Shown: positions 35,152 to 44,733, numbered from the stretch's first letter. The stretch: DNA of 64,000 nucleotides from Microbispora sp. ZYX-F-249 (GCF_039649665.1 NZ_JBDJAW010000026.1:1-64000); one strand, 5' to 3'. The notes: generated by a model not told the origin, from the sequence alone. Program-made: numbers and translations.

Positions 35152-35892
35152 GTGGGAGTCCTTCAGCGCTTCGAGCGCAGGCTCGAAGGGTTGGTTGAAG
35201 GGGCCTTCGCAAGGGCGTTCAAGTCCGATCTCCAGCCGGTCGAGGTTGCCAGCGCCGTGCAGAGGGAGATGGACGAGCGCGCCGCGATCGTCGCTCAGGG
35301 TCGCACGCTCGTGCCGAACGACTTCGTGGTGGAGCTGTCGACGACCGACAGCGAACGGCTGGAGGTGTACGCCGACAGCATCAGCCATGAACTGGCCACT
35401 CTCGCGAGGGAGTACGCCAAGGAGCAGGGCTACTCGTTCGTCGGGCCGGTACGGGTGCGGTTCGAGACCGCCGACGACCTCGCGGTCGGGCTTTTCCGCA
35501 TCCGGTCGGGGGTGATCCGCGGCGCGACGGTGGAGCAGGACGAGATCCGTCAGCCGCCGACCGACGTGCCCGCCGGCAGGCCCAGCGCGTTCCAGGGGCG
35601 TCCCCGGCTGCTCGTCTCGACCCAGGACGACCCCCAGGGCCAGCGGTCGTACGAGCTGACCACACCGGTGACGCTGCTCGGCCGCGGAACCGATTGTGAT
35701 CTTCGGCTGGTGGATCCCGGCGTATCACGGCATCATGCCGAGCTAAGAGTGGAAGGGCCGCAGGTCGTGCTCGTGGACCTGGGGTCGACCAACGGCACTT
35801 TCGTCAACGGCCAGCCGGTCCGCAGGGTCGAGATGCAGGACGGGACGAGGGTGACCCTCGGCCGCACGACACTGGTGTTCAGGCGCGATTAG
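35152..35892 (+). CDS. fhaA: FhaA-type protein (DUF3662 plus FHA domain)
   Basis: A 246-residue cytoplasmic adaptor. Residues 1-115 form the DUF3662 domain (VLQRFERRLEGLVEGAFARAF) and 155-246 a C-terminal FHA domain with GRGTDCDLRL, SRHHAEL and GSTNGTFVNG, which binds phosphothreonine. In M. tuberculosis, FhaA binds the PknB-phosphorylated pseudokinase MviN and controls lipid II export. GTG 35152 is used, with GGGAGG at 35140-35145. A 32-codon ORF (GTG 35100, RBS AAGGAG) overlaps the start out of frame and could couple translation. This is the first gene of the seven-gene signalling operon. Confidence 0.93.
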   Translation: MGVLQRFERRLEGLVEGAFARAFKSDLQPVEVASAVQREMDERAAIVAQGRTLVPNDFVVELSTTDSERLEVYADSISHELATLAREYAKEQGYSFVGPVRVRFETADDLAVGLFRIRSGVIRGATVEQDEIRQPPTDVPAGRPSAFQGRPRLLVSTQDDPQGQRSYELTTPVTLLGRGTDCDLRLVDPGVSRHHAELRVEGPQVVLVDLGSTNGTFVNGQPVRRVEMQDGTRVTLGRTTLVFRRD

Positions 35893-35909
35893 AGGTAGAC
35901 AGACGGTCC

Positions 35910-36374
35910 ATGTCCGAGCTAACGCTGCTGCTGATCCGGCTCGCCTTCCTGGCGGTGCTGTGGTTCTTCGTGATCGCCGCGGTCGGCGTCATCCGGACAG
36001 ACCTGTTCGGTCCACGTACGGCTCCCGCGCCCGCACGCAAGCCGGCCAAGCAACCCCGGCCGGTTTCCAAGCCCAAGAAGGGCGAACCCCGCCAGCTGAT
36101 CGTCACCGGTGGTCCCCTGCAAGGGACCATCATCAACCTCACGGAGACGCCAATCACCATCGGCCGGGCGAACGACGCCACGCTGGTTCTCAGCGACGAC
36201 TACGCTTCGAGCCGGCACGCCCGGCTCTTTCCCCAGGACGGCCAGTGGATCGTGGAGGATCTCGGTTCCACGAACGGCACGTACCTCGAACGCTCGAAAG
36301 TGACCCGCCCGACCCCGGTGCCCCTCGGAGTTCCGATCCGCATCGGCAAAACCGTCATCGAATTGCGCAAATGA
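35910..36374 (+). CDS. fhaB: FhaB/FipA-type membrane-anchored FHA protein
   Basis: A 154-residue protein with one N-terminal helix (about 5-26), a basic Pro/Lys linker (35-60) and a C-terminal FHA domain (GRANDATLVL, SRHARLF, GSTNGTYLE). The M. tuberculosis homologue links phosphorylated division proteins at the septum and is a PknA/PknB substrate. It lies 17 bp after fhaA and overlaps pstP by ATGA. Confidence 0.93.
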   Translation: MSELTLLLIRLAFLAVLWFFVIAAVGVIRTDLFGPRTAPAPARKPAKQPRPVSKPKKGEPRQLIVTGGPLQGTIINLTETPITIGRANDATLVLSDDYASSRHARLFPQDGQWIVEDLGSTNGTYLERSKVTRPTPVPLGVPIRIGKTVIELRK

Positions 36375-37645
36375 CCATCGCACTCCGCTACGCCGCTCGC
36401 TCGGACGTCGGGCTCCTCCGTGAAGGCAACGAGGACTCGGCGTACGCCAGCGGCCGCCTGCTTGCCGTCGCCGACGGCATGGGCGGGCATGCCCACGGCG
36501 AGGTGGCCAGCTCGGTCGCCATCGCCGCACTGTCGTCCCTCGACCGGGACGCCTCCGGTGGTGACCTGCTCAGCGCCATCGAGGCGGCCGTCCGGGACGC
36601 CAACCACCAGTTGCACGCGATGGTGGCCCGTGACCCGAGCCTCAAGGGCATGGGCACCACCCTCACCGCGATGCTCTGGAGCGGTGCACGCTTCGCGCTG
36701 GTCCACGTGGGTGACTCCCGCGCGTACCTGCTCAGGAACGGCGAGCTGTACCAGATCACGCACGACCACACGCTGGTGCAGTCCCTCGTGGACGACGGGC
36801 GGATCACCCAGGAGGAGGCCGCCAACCATCCCCAGCGCTCGATCCTGCTGCGCGCGCTGGACGGGAGCGGCGAGGTCGACCCCGACCTGCAGGACCGGGA
36901 GGCCCAGGTGGGCGACCGTTACCTGCTGTGCTCGGACGGCCTGTCCACGGTGGTCAGCGCCGAGACCCTGCACCACACCCTGACCACGATCGACGATCCC
37001 GAGGACGTCGTCCGGCAGCTCATCGACCTCGCCAACCGGGGCGGCGGGCCGGACAACATCACCTGTGTGGTCGCCGACGTGATCGAGGTGGACGACCTTC
37101 AGCCACCGCTCGGGGCGGCGGCGGTCGTGGGCGCGGCCGGCTCCGGCCGGGTGCGCTCCGCGCCGCCGGACACCCCCGCCGGTCGGGCCGCCACCGTGAC
37201 CGCGCCGCAACCGGTGATCATCGACGACGACCTGGACGACGAACCCGCGCGCGAGGCCCAGGCCTCCGCGCGGCGTTCGCGCAAGCGCCGGTCGGGGCCG
37301 AAAGTGGCCGCCGGGGTGCTGGTCGTCGCCGCCGCGCTCGGGGCCGGCGGCTACTTCGGCTACGAGTGGACCCAGAGCCAGTTCTACGTGGGCGCCAAGG
37401 GGGACGAACTCGTCGTCTTCCAGGGCGTCGACGCGGAGGTCGGGCCGGTGTCCTTCAAGAAGGTCGCCTACACCGACCCCCTACGCGTCTCGTCGCTGCC
37501 GGCCGTGCAGCAGGACCAGGTCCGCAGCGGCATCCCGGTCGACGACCTGCAGGCCGGGATCACCAGGATCAAGAGTTTCGGCGCCTCGTCGGCCCCCACG
37601 CCGGACACCGAGGCGACGCCGACCCCCACGAGGTCCAGTAAGTGA
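36371..37645 (+). CDS. pstP: PP2C-family Ser/Thr protein phosphatase PstP
   Basis: A 424-residue phosphatase that reverses PknA/PknB phosphorylation. The cytoplasmic PP2C domain (1-240) has all metal motifs: GLLREGNEDS, ADGMGGHAHGE, VHVGDSRAYLL, SDGLS and GGPDNITCVVADV. A disordered acidic linker follows, then one helix (about 308-330) and an extracytoplasmic domain of about 90 residues ending in a Thr/Pro/Ser tail. The start overlaps fhaB (ATGA), and the stop overlaps the rodA GTG start. Confidence 0.95.
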   Translation: MTIALRYAARSDVGLLREGNEDSAYASGRLLAVADGMGGHAHGEVASSVAIAALSSLDRDASGGDLLSAIEAAVRDANHQLHAMVARDPSLKGMGTTLTAMLWSGARFALVHVGDSRAYLLRNGELYQITHDHTLVQSLVDDGRITQEEAANHPQRSILLRALDGSGEVDPDLQDREAQVGDRYLLCSDGLSTVVSAETLHHTLTTIDDPEDVVRQLIDLANRGGGPDNITCVVADVIEVDDLQPPLGAAAVVGAAGSGRVRSAPPDTPAGRAATVTAPQPVIIDDDLDDEPAREAQASARRSRKRRSGPKVAAGVLVVAAALGAGGYFGYEWTQSQFYVGAKGDELVVFQGVDAEVGPVSFKKVAYTDPLRVSSLPAVQQDQVRSGIPVDDLQAGITRIKSFGASSAPTPDTEATPTPTRSSK

Positions 37646-39018
37646 CTGCTGTCGAAGCCACGCCCGTACCGATGACCGCGAAGAGGCGGGGGGCCCAGCT
37701 GGGCATGCTCGCCTTCGCCGTGCTGATCGTGATGGGCGCGTACGCCGGCGTCGGGCTCGGGATCAACGGCAAGGTCCCCTCCGGCATGCTCGGCTACGGC
37801 CTCGGCCTCGGCGGTCTGATGCTCGCGGCCTACCTGGTGCTGGCCAAGTGGGCGCCATGGGCCGACCCCCTTCTGCTTCCCCTCGTGACGCTGGTCAACG
37901 GCATCGGCCTGGTGATGATCTACCGGATCGAGCTGGCCGGCGAGAAACTCGCGTCGGCCGCCAACCAGCTCATGTGGACGGCGCTCGGCGTGGTGATGTT
38001 CTCCGCGGTCCTGATCGCGTTGAGAGACCACCGCGTCTTGCAGCGCTTCACCTACACCGCCGGCTTCGCCGGGCTGGGCCTGCTGGTGCTGCCCATGCTG
38101 CCCTTCATCGGCAAGGAGATCAACGGCGCCCGCATCTGGGTCGGCGTCGGCCCCTTCAGCATCCAGCCCGCCGAGTTCGCCAAGCTGGCCCTGGTCGTCT
38201 TCTTCGCGGGCTACCTGGTCGCCAAGCGCGACGTGCTGGCCCTCGCGGGCCGCCGCCTGCTGTTCATCGACCTGCCCCGGGCACGCGACCTCGGTCCCAT
38301 CGTCATCACCTGGGTGATCAGCCTCGGCGTCCTGGTCCTGCAGAAGGACCTCGGCAGTTCGCTGCTGCTGTTCGGCGCGTTCATCGTGATGCTGTACGTC
38401 GCCACCCAGCGCACCTCGTGGGTGCTCATCGGCATCCTGCTGTTCGTCGGCGGCGCCTTCGTCGCCGGGCAGATCTTCAGCCACGTCGAGGCCCGCTTCG
38501 ACGTCTGGCTGCACGCGGAGGACGAGAGGCTTTACACGGCCGTGGGCGGCAGCGAACAGCTCATGCAGGGCCAGTTCGCGATGGGCTCGGGCGGCATCCT
38601 CGGCACCGGCCTCGGGCAGGGCTACCCGTACAAGATCCCGCTGTCGTTCTCCGACTTCATCTTTCCGGCGGTGGGCGAGGAGCTGGGCCTCACCGGCCTG
38701 ATGGCCATCCTCATGGTCTACGCGCTGATCGTCGAGCGGGGGCTGCGCACGTCGCTGGCGGCCCGCGACCCGTTCACCAAGCTGCTCGCGGGCGGCCTGT
38801 CGTTCATCCTGGCCTGGCAGGTGTTCATCATCGTCGGCGGCGTGACCCGGCTGATCCCGCTGACCGGTCTCGTCACGCCGTTCATGTCCGCCGGAGGCTC
38901 GGCCCTGCTGGCCAACTGGATGCTCATCGCCCTGCTCGTACGGATGTCCGACGCGGCCCGCCGCCCGCCGCCGCAGGCGATCCAGGACGAGGGAATGACC
39001 CAGGTGATGCAGCGATGA
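37642..39018 (+). CDS. rodA: SEDS peptidoglycan glycosyltransferase (RodA/FtsW family)
   Basis: A 458-residue SEDS polymerase with about twelve helices that makes glycan strands from lipid II together with the class B PBP encoded next. Signatures include GARIWVGVGPFSIQPAEFAKLALV, LQKDLGSSLLLFG (catalytic Asp region) and GGVTRLIPLTGLVTPFMSAGGSA. In this operon context the protein is named RodA in mycobacteria; some annotations call it FtsW. The start is GTG 37642, overlapping pstP by 4 bp. It overlaps pbpA by ATGA. Confidence 0.95.
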   Translation: MTAVEATPVPMTAKRRGAQLGMLAFAVLIVMGAYAGVGLGINGKVPSGMLGYGLGLGGLMLAAYLVLAKWAPWADPLLLPLVTLVNGIGLVMIYRIELAGEKLASAANQLMWTALGVVMFSAVLIALRDHRVLQRFTYTAGFAGLGLLVLPMLPFIGKEINGARIWVGVGPFSIQPAEFAKLALVVFFAGYLVAKRDVLALAGRRLLFIDLPRARDLGPIVITWVISLGVLVLQKDLGSSLLLFGAFIVMLYVATQRTSWVLIGILLFVGGAFVAGQIFSHVEARFDVWLHAEDERLYTAVGGSEQLMQGQFAMGSGGILGTGLGQGYPYKIPLSFSDFIFPAVGEELGLTGLMAILMVYALIVERGLRTSLAARDPFTKLLAGGLSFILAWQVFIIVGGVTRLIPLTGLVTPFMSAGGSALLANWMLIALLVRMSDAARRPPPQAIQDEGMTQVMQR

Positions 39019-40469
39019 ACAGCCCGCTCAAGCGTGTCTCCGTGGCCTGCCTGCTGATGTTCGGCCTGCTCATGGCCAATGTGACGTATCTCGGCGCGGT
39101 GCGGGCCGAGGGGCTGCGCAACGACTCCCGCAACGTGCGCATGCTGTACGGCCGCTACAACGTCGACCGCGGCTGGATCACGGCCGACAACGGCAAGACC
39201 ACCCTGGCCAAGACGGTGGACACCGGCGACAAGCAGTTCCGGTTCGAGCGGGAGTATCCGCTCGGCAAGCCGTTCACGCACGTGGTCGGCTGGTTCGCGC
39301 CGGAGAGCGCCTCGGGCATCGAGGCCGCGATGAATCGCTACCTCGACGGCAGCCACCCCGACCTGGTCGTCCGCCGGGCGATCGACATGGTCAGCGGCAA
39401 GCCCGCCAAGGGCGCGAGCGTCGACCTCACGCTGAACACCAAGGCCCAGGAGATCGCGTACAAGGACCTGGCCGGCACCGGCAAGCGCGGCGCGGTCGTC
39501 GCGCTCGAGCCGAAGACCGGCAAGATCCTGGCGATGGTGTCGGTGCCGTCGTACGACCCGAACCCGCTGGCGGTGGCCAACAAGGCCACGGTCAACAAGG
39601 CGTACAACAAGCTGGACAAGGACGACAACAAGCCGCTCCTCAACCGGGCCATCAACCTGACGTTCGCCCCGGGGTCCACGTTCAAGACCGTGACCGCCGC
39701 GGCCTACCTCAGCGACGACGAGTCGCGTGACGAGAACACACAGGTCGACGCGCCCGACTCGCTGCCGCTGCCGGGCACGAACATCTCGCTGCCCAACTAC
39801 CACGGCGAGTCGTGCGGCGGCCGGGCGACGCTGGTCGAGGCGCTGACGATCTCCTGCAACACGCCGTTCGCCATCATGGGCATGGACGTCGGCTACGACA
39901 AGCTGAAGGAGCAGGCCGAGAAGTTCGGGGTCGGCCAGCCGCTGGAGATCCCCCTGGAGGTCTCGCCCAGCGACATCGGCCCGGACGAGAGCAAGGCCGC
40001 CCTCGCCAAGACCGCCATCGGCCAGCAGAGCAACCAGATGACCCCGCTGCAGATGGCGATGGTCGCGGCCGGCATCGCCAACCAGGGCACGGTCATGAAG
40101 CCGTACCTGGTCAACAAGATCATGGCGGACGGCTCGGAGATCGACGGGACCGACCCCGACGAGCTCGACGAGGCCGTCAGCCCCGAGGTCGCCGGCGAGC
40201 TGACCAAGATGATGATCAACGTGGTCGAGCGCGGCACCGGCGGCGCGGCCAAGCTTCCCGGGATCACCGTGGCCGGCAAGACGGGCACGGCGGAGACCCT
40301 GCCGGGCAAGCCGTCGCACGCGTGGTTCATCTCCTTCGCCCCGGTCGACAACCCGAAGGTCGCCGTGGCGGTCTTCGTGGAGTCGGGCAGCGCCGGCAAC
40401 GACGCCACCGGCGGTGCGGTCGCCGCGCCGATCGCCCACGACGTCATGCAGGCGGTGCTGGGACAGTGA
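39015..40469 (+). CDS. pbpA: Class B penicillin-binding protein PbpA
   Basis: A 484-residue transpeptidase anchored by one helix (about 8-28). The catalytic motifs are PGSTFK with nucleophile Ser221, SCN at 280-282 and KTGTAE with Lys422. It cross-links peptidoglycan strands made by the SEDS partner encoded just before. The frame stays open far upstream through rodA, but ATG 39015, overlapping the rodA stop by ATGA, is the true start by homology. It is the target class of beta-lactams. Confidence 0.95.
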   Translation: MNSPLKRVSVACLLMFGLLMANVTYLGAVRAEGLRNDSRNVRMLYGRYNVDRGWITADNGKTTLAKTVDTGDKQFRFEREYPLGKPFTHVVGWFAPESASGIEAAMNRYLDGSHPDLVVRRAIDMVSGKPAKGASVDLTLNTKAQEIAYKDLAGTGKRGAVVALEPKTGKILAMVSVPSYDPNPLAVANKATVNKAYNKLDKDDNKPLLNRAINLTFAPGSTFKTVTAAAYLSDDESRDENTQVDAPDSLPLPGTNISLPNYHGESCGGRATLVEALTISCNTPFAIMGMDVGYDKLKEQAEKFGVGQPLEIPLEVSPSDIGPDESKAALAKTAIGQQSNQMTPLQMAMVAAGIANQGTVMKPYLVNKIMADGSEIDGTDPDELDEAVSPEVAGELTKMMINVVERGTGGAAKLPGITVAGKTGTAETLPGKPSHAWFISFAPVDNPKVAVAVFVESGSAGNDATGGAVAAPIAHDVMQAVLGQ

Positions 40470-40476
40470 CGGACGC

Positions 40477-41982
40477 ATGAACGACACGGTGCTCGGCGGG
40501 CGATACCGGCTGACCTCCCCCATCGCCGCGGGCGGCATGGGCGAGGTCTGGCGGGCCGACGACGAACTGCTCGGCCGGGAGGTGGCGATCAAGCTGCTCG
40601 GCCGCCACGTCGCGGACGACGCCACCTTCCGTGACCGGTTCCGCTCCGAGGCCAGGATCACCGCCGCCCTGACCGACCCCGGCATCGCCCAGGTCTTCGA
40701 CTACGGCGAGACCGACGGCCTCGCCTACCTCGTGATGGAGCTGGTGCGGGGCGAGCCGCTGTCGGCCATCCTCGCCCGCAACGGCGCGCTCGGGCCGGAC
40801 GTCACGCTCGACGTCGTCCAGCAGGCCGCCCGGGGCCTGTACGCCGCGCACCGGGCCGGGGTGATCCACCGCGACGTCAAGCCCGGCAACCTGCTCGTCA
40901 CCGAGGCCGGGCAGGTCAAGATCACCGACTTCGGCATCGCCCGCGCGCTGGAGGCGGCGCCGCTGACCGCGACCGGCCTGATCCTCGGCACCGCCCAGTA
41001 CGTGAGCCCGGAGCAGGCGTCCGGCACGGCCCTGACCCCGGCGAGCGACGTCTACTCGCTCGGGGTGGTGGCCTACGAGTGCCTCGCGGGCCGTCCGCCG
41101 TTCACGGCGGAGACCCCGGTGGCGCTGGCGCTGCGGCACCTCAATGACACGCCCCCGCCGCTGCCCGGGACCGTGCCCGCGCCGGTGGCGGCCCTCGTCA
41201 TGGCCATGCTGGCCAAGGACCCCGCCGCGCGGCCCGAGACCGGGGCGGTGCTCCTCGACAGGGTGCGGGTGCTGCGTGAGACGCTCGCGGGCACGGCGGC
41301 CTCGACGGCGGTCCTCGGGTCGCTGACCGACCCGCAGGGCTTCCCCGCGGCAGGCGGGGGTGCGGGCCGCACCATCCCTCCGGCCGCGCCCGGCCTGACG
41401 GCGCCCCTGGGTGAGCCCGCGGCCGGCGCCCCGCGTCCCGGCGCCACCGCGCCGCTGAGCCCGGCCCCGGCCGCCCCGCGCAGGGCTCCCGCCGGCGTCC
41501 CCGGCGCCCGTACGCGGCGCCCGGGCGGCCCCGACGGACCCGCCGGACCCGCCGGGGGGCGGCGCCGCCGTCCGGCGACCCTGCTCCTCGCGACGGCCGG
41601 CTGTGCCGCCGCGGTCGGCATCGGGGTTTTGGCCTTCACCGCCGCCCGGACCGGCGAAGCGCCGCCGGACCCGGGCGAGACCGCCGCGCCCGTCACACCG
41701 TCGTCCTCGCCGTCGCCATCGCCGTCGCCGGCACGTACGCACAGGTCAGAGGTTCCGCGGACGCATCGGCCGTCTCCTGTGGCGACGTCGGCCGAGCCGA
41801 GCGCCGTTCCGTCGGCTACCGTAAGCAGGTCGGCACCATCGACAACCCAGTCGCCCACACCGGCTTCGTCCCCGACCTCGACCCCGACTCCGACGTCCAC
41901 CTCGGCCCCGGAAACCGATGAGACTCCGCTCCCGACGGAAGCCCCACCCGACGACACGAGCCCTCCGGATGAGGGGGAGTGA
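40477..41982 (+). CDS. pknA: Ser/Thr protein kinase PknA
   Basis: A 501-residue transmembrane kinase. The catalytic domain (1-275) has the Gly-rich loop AAGGMGEV, Lys39, HRDVKPGN (Asp133), DFG (Asp151) and GTAQYVSPEQ. A disordered Ala/Pro juxtamembrane region leads to a helix at about 372-392. The short extracytoplasmic tail is Ser/Thr/Pro-rich with no PASTA domain, as in mycobacterial PknA. PknA and PknB phosphorylate division and wall-synthesis proteins. It starts 7 bp after pbpA. Confidence 0.95.
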   Translation: MNDTVLGGRYRLTSPIAAGGMGEVWRADDELLGREVAIKLLGRHVADDATFRDRFRSEARITAALTDPGIAQVFDYGETDGLAYLVMELVRGEPLSAILARNGALGPDVTLDVVQQAARGLYAAHRAGVIHRDVKPGNLLVTEAGQVKITDFGIARALEAAPLTATGLILGTAQYVSPEQASGTALTPASDVYSLGVVAYECLAGRPPFTAETPVALALRHLNDTPPPLPGTVPAPVAALVMAMLAKDPAARPETGAVLLDRVRVLRETLAGTAASTAVLGSLTDPQGFPAAGGGAGRTIPPAAPGLTAPLGEPAAGAPRPGATAPLSPAPAAPRRAPAGVPGARTRRPGGPDGPAGPAGGRRRRPATLLLATAGCAAAVGIGVLAFTAARTGEAPPDPGETAAPVTPSSSPSPSPSPARTHRSEVPRTHRPSPVATSAEPSAVPSATVSRSAPSTTQSPTPASSPTSTPTPTSTSAPETDETPLPTEAPPDDTSPPDEGE

Positions 41983-42049
41983 TGAGGAGAGGGGTCGATG
42001 ATGGAGACCGGCGGCACCCCAAGATGAACGGCAAGGGACAGTGCAGGAA

Positions 42050-43984
42050 ATGACTCAGCCACGACTTCTCGGCGGACGCTACGAGCTCGATGGCGTCGTG
42101 GGGCGTGGCGGCATGGCCGAGGTGTATCGCGCCCGGGACATCCGCCTGGACCGTGTCGTCGCCATCAAGACGCTCCGCTCCGACCTCGCCAGGGACCACA
42201 CCTTCCAGGCGCGCTTCCGGCGTGAGGCGCAGTCCGCCGCCTCGCTCAACCACCCGTCGATCATCGCCGTGTACGACACCGGCGAGGACATGATGGACGC
42301 CACCCCCGTGCCGTACATCGTGATGGAGTTCGTCGACGGGCGGACGCTGCGCGACCTGCTGCGCGCCGACCGGCGGCTGCTGCCCGAGCGGGCGATGGAG
42401 CTGGTGGACGGCATCCTGCGGGCGCTGGACTACAGCCACCGGGGCGGCATCGTCCACCGGGACATCAAGCCGGCCAACATCATGTTGACGGTCAACGGCG
42501 AGGTCAAGGTCATGGACTTCGGCATCGCCCGGGCGATGGCCGACTCCGCCGCCACGATGACCCAGACCGCCCAGGTGATCGGCACCGCGCAGTACCTGTC
42601 CCCCGAGCAGGCCCGCGGCGAGCGCGTCGACGCGCGCAGCGACATCTACTCGACCGGCTGCGTGCTGTACGAGCTGCTCACCGGCCAGCCGCCCTTCACC
42701 GGCGACTCCCCCGTGGCGATCGCCTACCAGCACGTGCGGGAGGACCCCATCCCGCCGTCCCGGATCGACCCGGAGATCCCGCAGTGGGCCGACGCGATCG
42801 TGCTCAAGGCGATGGCCAAGGACCCGGTCCAGCGCTACCAGAGCGCCGCCGAGATGCGCGGAGACATCCAGCGGGCGCTGTCCGGCATGCCGGTCGACCC
42901 GCAGACGATGGCGATGGCCACCCAGCAGTACAACGGGTACGGCGGGGCGGACCGCACGCGGACGATGACCACGGCCGGCGGCGCCCCCATGACCCAGAAC
43001 ACCCGCGCCATCCCCGACTACGAGTACGCCCAGGAGGAGCGCGGCGGCGGCAGGTACGACGGCCGGCGGCGCAGCAACGGCGGCGGCAACAACGCGCTGA
43101 AGACGGCCCTGTGGATCCTCATCCCGCTGCTGGTCATCGGCGCGATGATCGGTGTCGGCTACAAGTTCCTCGGGTCCGGCGGCTCCTCCGCGGCCGACAA
43201 GGTCGAGGTGCCGTCGGTGACCAACCAGACCAAGGCCGCGGCCGAGCAGGCGTTGAAGGCGGCCGGGTTCAAGGTCGCCTTCGGGCCGGAGGAGTTCAAC
43301 GGCGACGTGCCCAAGGGGGCCGTCGTGAGCACCGATCCCGCCGGGGGCGAGCAGGCCGACCCGGGGTCCACGGTCACCGTCGTCGTCTCCAAGGGCCAGG
43401 AGAAGGTCGTCATCCCGGAGACCGTGCTCGGCAAGTCGCCGGAGGAGGCGAGGGCCGAGCTGGAGGCACTGGAGCTCAAGGTCAGCATCGTGCCGAAGGC
43501 CTCCACCAAGCCGCAGGGCCAGGTGTTCGACACCAAGCCCAAGCCGGGTGAGAAGGTCGAGAAGGGCGCCCTGGTCACGCTGTACGTGCCCAAGGAGATG
43601 ACCGAGGTCCCGAGCGTGGTCGGGCTGACGGTCGACGACGCGAAGCAGACGCTGGAAGGCGCCGGCTTCAAGGTCAAGACCTCGCCGCAGCCGAGCGACA
43701 CGGTGCCGGAGGGCAACGTCATCGACCAGGCGCCGCAGCCCGGGGCCAAGCTCAACCCCGGCACCACGATCACGCTCACGGTCTCCAGCGGCCCCTCGCA
43801 GGAGCAGCCGCCGACCCAGCAGCCGACCGGCGACACGCCGACGGACGGCACCGGCGACGGAACGGGCACCGGCACCGGTGACGGCACGGGAGACGGCGGC
43901 GACGGCACCGGTGACGGTGGGGGCGGCGACAGCGTCCAGGTCGGACCGCCGGGAGAGGGCGGGGACAACCCGTTCGGCAACTGA
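42050..43984 (+). CDS. pknB: Ser/Thr protein kinase PknB with three PASTA domains
   Basis: A 644-residue receptor kinase. With ATG 42050 as start the numbering matches M. tuberculosis PknB: Lys40, HRD Asp138, DFG Asp156 and activation-loop Thr171/Thr173. One helix lies at about 351-372. Three PASTA repeats follow outside (about 388-450, 455-520 and 523-585), one fewer than mycobacterial PknB. A Gly/Asp/Thr-rich tail of about 55 residues ends the protein. PASTA repeats sense muropeptides or lipid II. The alternative GTG 42041 would add three residues. Last gene of the operon. Confidence 0.95.
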   Translation: MTQPRLLGGRYELDGVVGRGGMAEVYRARDIRLDRVVAIKTLRSDLARDHTFQARFRREAQSAASLNHPSIIAVYDTGEDMMDATPVPYIVMEFVDGRTLRDLLRADRRLLPERAMELVDGILRALDYSHRGGIVHRDIKPANIMLTVNGEVKVMDFGIARAMADSAATMTQTAQVIGTAQYLSPEQARGERVDARSDIYSTGCVLYELLTGQPPFTGDSPVAIAYQHVREDPIPPSRIDPEIPQWADAIVLKAMAKDPVQRYQSAAEMRGDIQRALSGMPVDPQTMAMATQQYNGYGGADRTRTMTTAGGAPMTQNTRAIPDYEYAQEERGGGRYDGRRRSNGGGNNALKTALWILIPLLVIGAMIGVGYKFLGSGGSSAADKVEVPSVTNQTKAAAEQALKAAGFKVAFGPEEFNGDVPKGAVVSTDPAGGEQADPGSTVTVVVSKGQEKVVIPETVLGKSPEEARAELEALELKVSIVPKASTKPQGQVFDTKPKPGEKVEKGALVTLYVPKEMTEVPSVVGLTVDDAKQTLEGAGFKVKTSPQPSDTVPEGNVIDQAPQPGAKLNPGTTITLTVSSGPSQEQPPTQQPTGDTPTDGTGDGTGTGTGDGTGDGGDGTGDGGGGDSVQVGPPGEGGDNPFGN

Positions 43985-44085
43985 CGACACGGGCGGACGG
44001 CGGTCATCGCGAGGCGGTGGCCGCCGTCGGCGTTTCCGGGGGGCCGCCGGGCACGGCGTACGGCGTCCCGGCGTGGACATGAGGA

Positions 44086-44122
44086 AGGGCTTCCGCCACT
44101 CGGGGGCAATGGCGGAAGCCCT
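44086..44122. terminator. Bidirectional hairpin between pknB and pabA
   Basis: A perfect 13-bp inverted repeat (AGGGCTTCCGCCA and its complement) with an 11-nt loop, in the gap between two convergent genes. The plus-strand side is followed by CACTCTTGT, so the T-tract is weak. Confidence 0.7.
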
Positions 44123-44154
44123 CACTCTTGTAGTCGTAACAGGAGCGGAAAGCG

Positions 44155-44733
44155 TTACACGATCTGCGCGAGCCAATTTCCGAGCAGCCGGTGGCCGTGC
44201 TCGGACACCACCGACTCGGGGTGGAACTGCACGCCCTCGACGGGCGCCGCACGGTGGCGCAGGCCCATGATGACGCCGTCGGGCGTCGTGGCCGTCACCT
44301 CCAGCGGGTCCGGCACGGTGCCCGGGACCACGGCGAGCGAGTGGTAGCGCGTCATCGTGACCGGCGAGGGGAGCTCGCGGAACACGCCCCGTCCGTCGTG
44401 GGAGATCAGGCTGGTGCGGCCGTGCATGAGCTCCGGCGCGCGCTCCACCACGGCCCCGTACGCCACGGCGATGGCCTGGTGGCCGAGGCAGACTCCGAGC
44501 AGCGGCAGGCCGCGCTCGGCGCAGTGCCGGACGAGGGGCACCGACACCCCCGCCGCCTCCGGCGTGCCGGGCCCGGGGGACACGAGCACGGCGTCGAAGC
44601 CGTCGGCGTCGTCCACGACGACGTGGTCACGCGGCCGCACGTCGCAGTCGGCGCCCAGACCGCGCAGATACTGCACGATCGTGTGCACGAAGCTGTCGTG
44701 ATTGTCGACCACGAGAACCCTGGTCGGGCTCAT
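44155..44733 (-). CDS. pabA: Aminodeoxychorismate/anthranilate synthase glutaminase subunit
   Basis: A 192-residue class I glutamine amidotransferase that supplies ammonia to the chorismate-utilising partner for folate (PabB) or tryptophan (TrpE) synthesis. The oxyanion segment is VSPGPGTPEAAG. The nucleophile elbow is GVCLGHQAIA, and the catalytic His-Glu is FHPESV near the C-terminus. ATG 44733 (MSPTRVLVVDNHDSFV) with GGGAGA upstream is chosen. No partner synthase gene is adjacent. A gene of this type between pknB and crgA is a common actinobacterial order. Confidence 0.9.
   Translation of the reverse strand: MSPTRVLVVDNHDSFVHTIVQYLRGLGADCDVRPRDHVVVDDADGFDAVLVSPGPGTPEAAGVSVPLVRHCAERGLPLLGVCLGHQAIAVAYGAVVERAPELMHGRTSLISHDGRGVFRELPSPVTMTRYHSLAVVPGTVPDPLEVTATTPDGVIMGLRHRAAPVEGVQFHPESVVSEHGHRLLGNWLAQIV

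Noticed and set aside
37848-40469. 873-residue ORF covering rodA and pbpA
   Set aside because: Only the part from ATG 39015 is PbpA. The upstream part is an alternative frame of rodA.
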